From: CAZGDV01 sp964524995
GTDB lineage: Bacteria > Chloroflexota > Dehalococcoidia > SZUA-161
Reading direction: 5' to 3'
DNA length: 28,073 bases
Assembly: GCA_964524995.1 (NCBI GenBank)
Contig: CAZGDV010000029.1
Location: 1-28,073 of the forward strand
Within the stretch, counting starts at the first letter, position 1. Each line of letters begins with the position of its first letter. The notes beneath the pieces were generated by a model, which was not told the origin of the DNA, searched no databases, and was given only the letters and a program-made list of their open reading frames with translations. Made by a program: the position numbers and the translations under genes. Below, piece by piece: positions 24,078 to 28,073 of this stretch.

Positions 24078-24491
24078 CTACAGCGCGGCCCTGATCCTCG
24101 CTGCCGTCTCACGGATGGACTCGGTTGGCGGAGCGTGGACCACGGAGTGTATGGCCTTACCCCCGTCGCCCCGGAACCTGGGGATCACGTTGACGTGCAG
24201 GTGTAGCACCACCTGCCCCGCTGCCTCACCGTCGTTGATGCCCACCGTGAAAGCGTCAGGGCCCAGCGCCTTCTGCATGGCCCTCACCACGTCGCGAGCC
24301 ATCCCGAACACCTCCGCGACCGTGGCATCATCCAGCTCCGCGAGCCTGACGGCATGCGCCTTCGGAATCACCAGGCAGTGGCCCAGCGATCTCGGCTGAA
24401 TGTCCATGAATGACAGCGCGCGCTCCGTCTCCAGAAGACGCTCAGCCCCCACCTGCCCCGCAACGATCTTGCAGAAGATGCAGTTGCCCAT
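24078..24491 (-). CDS. HIT-domain protein (histidine triad nucleotide hydrolase family)
   Basis: A 137-aa protein; the start is ATG 24489-24491 because GGAGG lies 5 bases upstream and the family opens with GNCIFCKIVAG. The frame is open 45 bases further. It carries the family elements CIFC (zinc or structural pair), FMDIQPRSLGHCLVIPKAH, the NDG of VGINDGEAAGQVVLHLH and a triad reading H-L-H-V-N-V-I-P-R. The third His of the usual H-x-H-x-H is Asn here, while the nucleophilic middle His is kept. HIT enzymes cleave nucleotide phosphoramidates or similar esters, so activity is likely but substrate is not predictable. Confidence 0.9.
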   Translation of the reverse strand: MGNCIFCKIVAGQVGAERLLETERALSFMDIQPRSLGHCLVIPKAHAVRLAELDDATVAEVFGMARDVVRAMQKALGPDAFTVGINDGEAAGQVVLHLHVNVIPRFRGDGGKAIHSVVHAPPTESIRETAARIRAAL

Positions 24492-24844
24492 TTCGCCTCC
24501 GTTCGCTCCTTGGTACGCAGCCCTCGTGCTCTCCAACCCCCACAGGCCGCCTCCAGAAGCCTGCCCACGGTTGCGAGATCATCGCTGGATTCCTATCATA
24601 TCATCGATGGTCAAGCTCTTGGGGTTGCCACGGCGTGTCCTTGATGTCCACCATGGCCAGACCGAGCCACGTCAGGGCTATCGCACGCCGAAAAGCATTT
24701 GGACACGGCGTCGCCGTCTCACCAAGATTGTACAAGCCTGCTATAATGAGGCACACCTGCTATAATGAGGCACAGTCCCGCCAGCTCTCTCCCCAGCGAG
24801 CACGCGACACGGTAACGAAGGACCACCGCGATTAGGACTTGCTG
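24492..24844. other. Divergent intergenic region between the HIT and phosphorylase genes
   Basis: This 353-base stretch separates two divergent genes. Its left part holds the HIT ribosome site and a possible minus-strand -35 TTGACC (24609-24614) without a convincing -10. Its right part holds the tandem promoters for the phosphorylase (24739-24766). Open frames here are short and I see no conserved protein or RNA. Confidence 0.5.
24739..24766 (+). promoter_or_regulatory. Two tandem extended -10 promoters in a 19-bp direct repeat
   Basis: The word CCTGCTATAATGAGGCACA occurs twice head to tail, 19 bases apart. Each copy holds TGCTATAAT, a perfect extended -10 (24739-24747 and 24758-24766). Neither has a good -35 at 17 bases, which extended -10 promoters do not need. 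Transcripts would start near 24754 and 24773 and give leaders of about 70-90 bases for the phosphorylase. Confidence 0.7.
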
Positions 24845-26566
24845 ATGCCCATGCGATCCGAACAATCGACCCCGGCTTCTGTAGTGGCCTACTTCTCCAT
24901 GGAAGTGGGGATCATACCCGAGATGCCCACTTACAGCGGAGGCCTTGGTGTACTAGCCGGTGACACACTTCGAGGAGCTGCTGATCTCGGCGTGCCCATG
25001 GTCGGGATCACGCTTCTACATAGGAAAGGACACTTTCACCAAGTCCTCGATGGAGATGGGAACCAGTCTGAGACACCGGTCGACTGGTCGCCCGGCGACT
25101 TCCTGGAGAGGATCGAGGCTACGGTTAGGATAGACCTGGAGGGCCGGTCTGTCCGGGTGGGAGCTTGGCGTCATACGGTGCGCGGTGTATTCGGCCACGA
25201 GATCCCGGTCCTCTTCCTGGACACGTCTCTTCCGGAGAACGACATCTGGGACCAAGCGTTGACCGATCGTCTCTACATCGGCGACCGAAGATATCGACTG
25301 TGCCAGGAAGTCGTACTGGGAATGGGCGGCGTGGCCATGTTGAGAGCACTCGGTTACGAGCGGGTGCGGGCCTACCACATGAACGAGGGGCACTCCGCGC
25401 TGCTGGCTCTCGCACTGTTGGAGGAGACGAACATGGGAACAGCAGCCACGTCCTCAAGCGAAGCCGAGCGAGACGCCATCAGGGAGCTCTGTGTCTTCAC
25501 GACCCACACGCCTGTCGCCGCGGGTCACGAGGTATACCCCGCTGAACTCTCGGAGCAGGTGCTGGGACACAACAGAACAACCCTACTCAAAAGCGTCGGC
25601 TGCTTCATAGACGGCGCACTGAACCTCACTCATATGGCCCTGGTCTTCTCACGATACATCAATGGGGTATCGATGCGGCATGAGGAGATATCGCGAGGCA
25701 TGTTCCCCAACTACCCGATCAACTCGATAACCAACGGTGTGCACGCTGTCACCTGGACCTCGGAGCCCTTTCGGCGGCTGTATGATCGGTACATGCCGGA
25801 GTGGCGTCGGGACAACTTCTATCTCCGCTATGCCGTAGGCATTCCCCTGAGTGAGGTGCAGCAAGCGCACCGTGAGGCGAAACGTGGGTTGCTGGACGAG
25901 GTCTCGCGTCGCACAGGCATACAATTGAACGCCGACGTGATGACACTGGGGTTCGCGCGACGTGCAACAGCGTACAAACGCGCCGACTTGCTGTTCTCCG
26001 ATTTGGACAAACTGAGGCGAATAGCAGCCAGCACGGGTGGTCTGCAAATAGTCTACGCTGGCAAGGCACACCCGCAGGACGAGGGCGGAAAAGCGATGAT
26101 AAGGGCGATCTTCTCAGCCGCCAAGTCTCTGAAAGATGCCGTGAACGTAGTCTACCTGCCGGAGTACGACATGGGCTTGGGCGCACTCATCTGCTCCGGT
26201 GTCGATCTCTGGCTGAATACGCCACGCAAGCCCCACGAGGCGTCAGGAACCAGTGGGATGAAGGCTGCATTGAACGGGGTCCCAAGCCTGAGTGTCCTCG
26301 ATGGCTGGTGGATCGAGGGCCGTGTCGAAGGTGTCACCGGGTGGTCAGTCGGCGACGGGTGGAGGGCCGAGAGCGATCCCTCAGTCGAGATTGCGTCCCT
26401 ATATGACAAGCTGGAGCACACAATCATTCCCATGTTCTACAATCGGCCGGACGGGTACGCGAGTGTGATGCGCTGGGCTATCGCGCTCAACGGGTCGTTC
26501 TACAATGCGGAGAGGATGGTCTTTCAGTACTGGGAGAACGCCTACCTGGCACGCAGTATGCTTTGA
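24845..26566 (+). CDS. glgP: Alpha-glucan phosphorylase (GT35, short form)
   Basis: A 573-aa protein from ATG 24845-24847, with AGGA 8 bases upstream; a TTG two codons earlier is possible. It releases glucose-1-phosphate from storage glucans using pyridoxal phosphate. Landmarks in order: VAYFSMEVGIIPEMPTYSGG, LGVLAGDTLRGAADLGVP, MNEGHSALLAL, TTHTPVAAGHE, MFPNYPINSITNGVHAVTW, FARRATAYKRADLLF, YAGKAHPQDEGGK and KPHEASGTSGMKAALNG. The PLP-binding Lys is in GTSGMK (26261-26263). Length about 570 fits the TIGR02094-type bacterial/archaeal group, not the 800-residue glycogen phosphorylases. It has no relation to eCIS and no clear terminator follows. Confidence 0.95.
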   Translation: MPMRSEQSTPASVVAYFSMEVGIIPEMPTYSGGLGVLAGDTLRGAADLGVPMVGITLLHRKGHFHQVLDGDGNQSETPVDWSPGDFLERIEATVRIDLEGRSVRVGAWRHTVRGVFGHEIPVLFLDTSLPENDIWDQALTDRLYIGDRRYRLCQEVVLGMGGVAMLRALGYERVRAYHMNEGHSALLALALLEETNMGTAATSSSEAERDAIRELCVFTTHTPVAAGHEVYPAELSEQVLGHNRTTLLKSVGCFIDGALNLTHMALVFSRYINGVSMRHEEISRGMFPNYPINSITNGVHAVTWTSEPFRRLYDRYMPEWRRDNFYLRYAVGIPLSEVQQAHREAKRGLLDEVSRRTGIQLNADVMTLGFARRATAYKRADLLFSDLDKLRRIAASTGGLQIVYAGKAHPQDEGGKAMIRAIFSAAKSLKDAVNVVYLPEYDMGLGALICSGVDLWLNTPRKPHEASGTSGMKAALNGVPSLSVLDGWWIEGRVEGVTGWSVGDGWRAESDPSVEIASLYDKLEHTIIPMFYNRPDGYASVMRWAIALNGSFYNAERMVFQYWENAYLARSML

Positions 26567-26715
26567 GTCCGACCAGCCTCTCTCGCTACAACAGGGAAGA
26601 TAACCTCCTATTCAGACTATGCGCCACAAGATAAAGCCCCAGCGCAGACGGAACAATTGAATGGACAATCCCCAGACCGCTGGAGGTTAGTAACCGCAAA
26701 GGAATGAGGAAATGC

Positions 26716-26737
26716 GGTACTAAGCTGCCTTAGTGCC
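26716..26737 (+). other. Nine-base-pair hairpin upstream of the SIR2-like gene
   Basis: GGTACTAAG, loop CTGC, CTTAGTGCC form a stem with one G-T pair. No T run follows, so it is not a standard intrinsic terminator. A TAGAAT at 26750-26755 could be a weak -10, which would put the hairpin in the promoter -35 area and make it a possible operator. Confidence 0.35.
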
Positions 26738-26771
26738 AAGCTATCCCAATAGAATAGCGAGGTCATAAGCG

Positions 26772-27791
26772 ATGGCTGAGTTGGAAGGATTTGAACTAAA
26801 CATGATTGCTGATGAGCTCAAAAGGGACATATCGGTAAGAAAGCCTCACGTTGTAATACTGGGAGCGGGAGCAAGCCGAGCAGCATTACCTCACGGTGAC
26901 AAGAATGGGAAAAAACTACCCCTGATGTGCGACTTGGTCGAAACCATAGAACTTGGCTCTGAATTGGATAAGCATGGTATAGACTATGAGAGTAGGAATT
27001 TCGAGGATATTTACAGTGATTTGTATGAAGATGAGAGGTACAAAAGCCTTGTTGAAGTTATTAACACCAGAGTTTGGGGCTATTTCAGCAACCTAGAACT
27101 ACCATCATATCCGACCATTTACGACCATTTGGTGCTGTCACTCAGAGAAAAAGACTTGATCGCTACGTTTAACTGGGACCCATTCCTGTACTATGCCTGC
27201 TGGCGTAATCATAGGAGGGTAAGGCTCCCACACGCAGTATATCTGCATGGAAATGTGGCTATAGGTTATTGCCTTGATGACAAACGGAAAGGGAAGGTTG
27301 GCACTACATGCAGTAGATGTGGCAAGAAGTTTGTTCCGTCCGGACTTCTATTTCCGATACGACGAAAGAACTACACTAAAGACCCATTCATAGAATGCGA
27401 GTGGGAATTCTTGAAACTGAACCTAAAGCATGCTTACATGTTGACCATATTTGGATATGGCGCGCCTCAGTCAGATATAGAAGCGATAGAACCTATGAAG
27501 GATGCCTGGGGTGATCGCTATGAGAGGAATTTGGAACAGACCGAAATCATTGATGTAAAGAACCCTGAGATGCTTAGAGATCTGTGGAAAGACTTCATTC
27601 ATACCCACCACTATGATACGACAGACAGCTTCTACAATTCTTCCATAGCATTGTTTCCGCGGAGAACTTGCGAGGCCCAGTGGAATAGTACTATGGAATG
27701 TAGATTCTTGGAACAGAATCCCATCCCCAGAAATATGGGATTTGAACCGCTTTGGGAATGGTACAATCCTTTAGTTCAAGCAGAAGAATGA
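26772..27791 (+). CDS. SIR2-like domain protein (candidate NAD-consuming defence protein)
   Basis: A 339-aa protein with ATG 26772-26774 and GAGGT upstream. SIR2-like motifs in order: VVILGAGASRAALPHGDKNG, LIATFNWDPFL, VYLHGNVAIGY and IFGYGAPQSD. A CSRCGKKF zinc knuckle lies after LHG, as in sirtuin folds. SIR2 and SIR2-like domains in bacterial defence degrade NAD+ when phage infection is sensed. Here the domain fills most of the protein with no obvious TPR, TIR or nuclease partner, and no second defence gene is visible before the tRNA. Codon use is clearly AT-richer than that of all neighbours, which suggests recent acquisition. Whether it is a stand-alone defence gene is not shown by sequence alone. 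Confidence 0.8.
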   Translation: MAELEGFELNMIADELKRDISVRKPHVVILGAGASRAALPHGDKNGKKLPLMCDLVETIELGSELDKHGIDYESRNFEDIYSDLYEDERYKSLVEVINTRVWGYFSNLELPSYPTIYDHLVLSLREKDLIATFNWDPFLYYACWRNHRRVRLPHAVYLHGNVAIGYCLDDKRKGKVGTTCSRCGKKFVPSGLLFPIRRKNYTKDPFIECEWEFLKLNLKHAYMLTIFGYGAPQSDIEAIEPMKDAWGDRYERNLEQTEIIDVKNPEMLRDLWKDFIHTHHYDTTDSFYNSSIALFPRRTCEAQWNSTMECRFLEQNPIPRNMGFEPLWEWYNPLVQAEE

Positions 27792-27898
27792 ACCCTGGGA
27801 AGTTGTAGATTAACATTGTGGCGAAAGAGCTATCCAGTGGGTTTTATAGAATACAGATGTTAAGTAATGCAAGTAGATAGTTAGTTTCTGCAAGCACA

Positions 27899-27974
27899 TG
27901 GTGGGCGGTGAGGGACTTGAACCCCCGACCTCTTGCGTGTGAAGCAAGCGCTCCAACCACTGAGCTAACCGCCC
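27899..27974 (-). tRNA. tRNA-Val (anticodon CAC), CCA encoded
   Basis: Folded by hand on the minus strand: acceptor GGGCGGT / ACCGCCC, D arm GCTC...GAGC, anticodon stem CTTGC/GCAAG with loop TTCACAC (anticodon CAC, reads GUG), variable AGGTC, T arm GGGGG-TTCAAGT-CCCTC, discriminator A and an encoded CCA at 27899-27901. Body length is 73 bases, 76 with CCA. All arms pair with one G-T. Confidence 0.97.
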
Positions 27975-27986
27975 CGAATCGAAGCT

Positions 27987-28015
27987 ATTGTAGCCCCGTT
28001 TTCGACCCCTGTCCA
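27987..28015 (-). promoter_or_regulatory. Promoter of the tRNA-Val gene
   Basis: TGGACA (28010-28015) and TACAAT (27987-27992) on the minus strand are separated by exactly 17 bases; each differs from consensus by one base. The start would fall near 27980, a few bases before the mature 5' end at 27974. Confidence 0.85.
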
Positions 28016-28051
28016 GAGGGCGAATTGACTGATAATAAATGTTACCGAAGG

Positions 28052-28060
28052 TGGTATAGT
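28052..28060 (+). promoter_or_regulatory. Possible extended -10 element at the right window edge
   Basis: TGGTATAGT points rightward out of the window and resembles the other extended -10 elements here. TTGACT at 28025-28030 is too far (24 bases) to be its -35. The gene it would serve lies outside the window. Confidence 0.35.
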
Positions 28061-28073
28061 TGCCTCAGAAAGA

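Noticed and set aside
26716..26737. Hairpin considered as an intrinsic terminator for the phosphorylase
   Set aside because: No T run follows and it lies about 150 bases after the stop codon, close to the next gene.
26567..27898. Attachment-site repeat of the tRNA-Val 3' end flanking the SIR2-like gene
   Set aside because: I compared the tRNA 3' end with the gap left of the gene and found no matching copy. No integrase gene is in the window.

Overview
The window is dominated by one long leftward (minus-strand) gene cluster, about bases 1-21,500, that encodes a nearly complete extracellular contractile injection system (eCIS), the phage-tail-like machine related to Afp, PVC and MAC. In transcription order it holds: a small conserved protein, a CIS AAA+ ATPase, a DUF4157 ('eCIS core') protein carrying a 63-bp repeat array broken by 100 N, a Pvc16/Afp16-like DUF4255 cap protein, one sheath, a first tube protein, a baseplate hub assembly chaperone, a DUF6760-type protein, a small protein with a conserved C-terminal helix, a second tube protein, a 773-aa disordered protein, an Afp7-like LysM tube adaptor, a VgrG-like spike, a PAAR-like tip, a gp25-like wedge, a baseplate J/Afp11 protein, an Afp12-like tail protein I with an inserted OmpR-type winged helix, a DUF4159-like protein, and three putatively membrane-attached proteins at the 3' end (Ig/zinc-ribbon, collagen-like, and a zinc-ribbon/DUF4870-like protein cut by the window edge). 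Most genes have GGAGG-type ribosome binding sites and short gaps, which suggests one operon. A BTAD (SARP-like) regulator lies just upstream on the same strand.

Bases 22,786-24,500 hold a divergent promoter region, an alpha-helical-repeat protein on the plus strand, and a convergent minus-strand pair (a small helical protein and a HIT-domain protein). Bases 24,840-26,570 hold an alpha-glucan phosphorylase behind two tandem extended -10 promoters. Bases 26,770-27,790 hold a visibly AT-richer SIR2-like gene, a likely acquired defence gene, next to the 3' end of a tRNA-Val(CAC) gene that has a well-formed promoter.

The organism is a bacterium with roughly 60% GC, sigma70-type promoters (several with TGn extended -10 elements), GGAGG ribosome binding sites and some GTG/TTG starts. 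One sheath plus two tube genes, DUF4157, DUF6760 and a BTAD regulator fit the eCIS lineages of Chloroflexota, Actinomycetota and cyanobacteria. I favour an uncultured Chloroflexota-like bacterium from a metagenome assembly (the 100-N gap is a standard scaffold gap), but this is inference.

The most unusual points are: (1) a complete PhoB/OmpR-type winged-helix domain inserted into the tail protein I baseplate component; (2) an 8-G run forming a G_GGG_GGG slippery site, with a Shine-Dalgarno-like sequence 13 nt upstream, that would join the hub chaperone to DUF6760 by a -1 frameshift, as in lambda gpG/gpGT; (3) a repeat-array gap whose flanks join in exact repeat phase; (4) a C-terminal helix shared by two otherwise unrelated proteins flanking the second tube gene; and (5) a set of membrane-anchored proteins, one collagen-like, at the end of an eCIS operon that has no recognisable tail fibre, tape measure or toxin.
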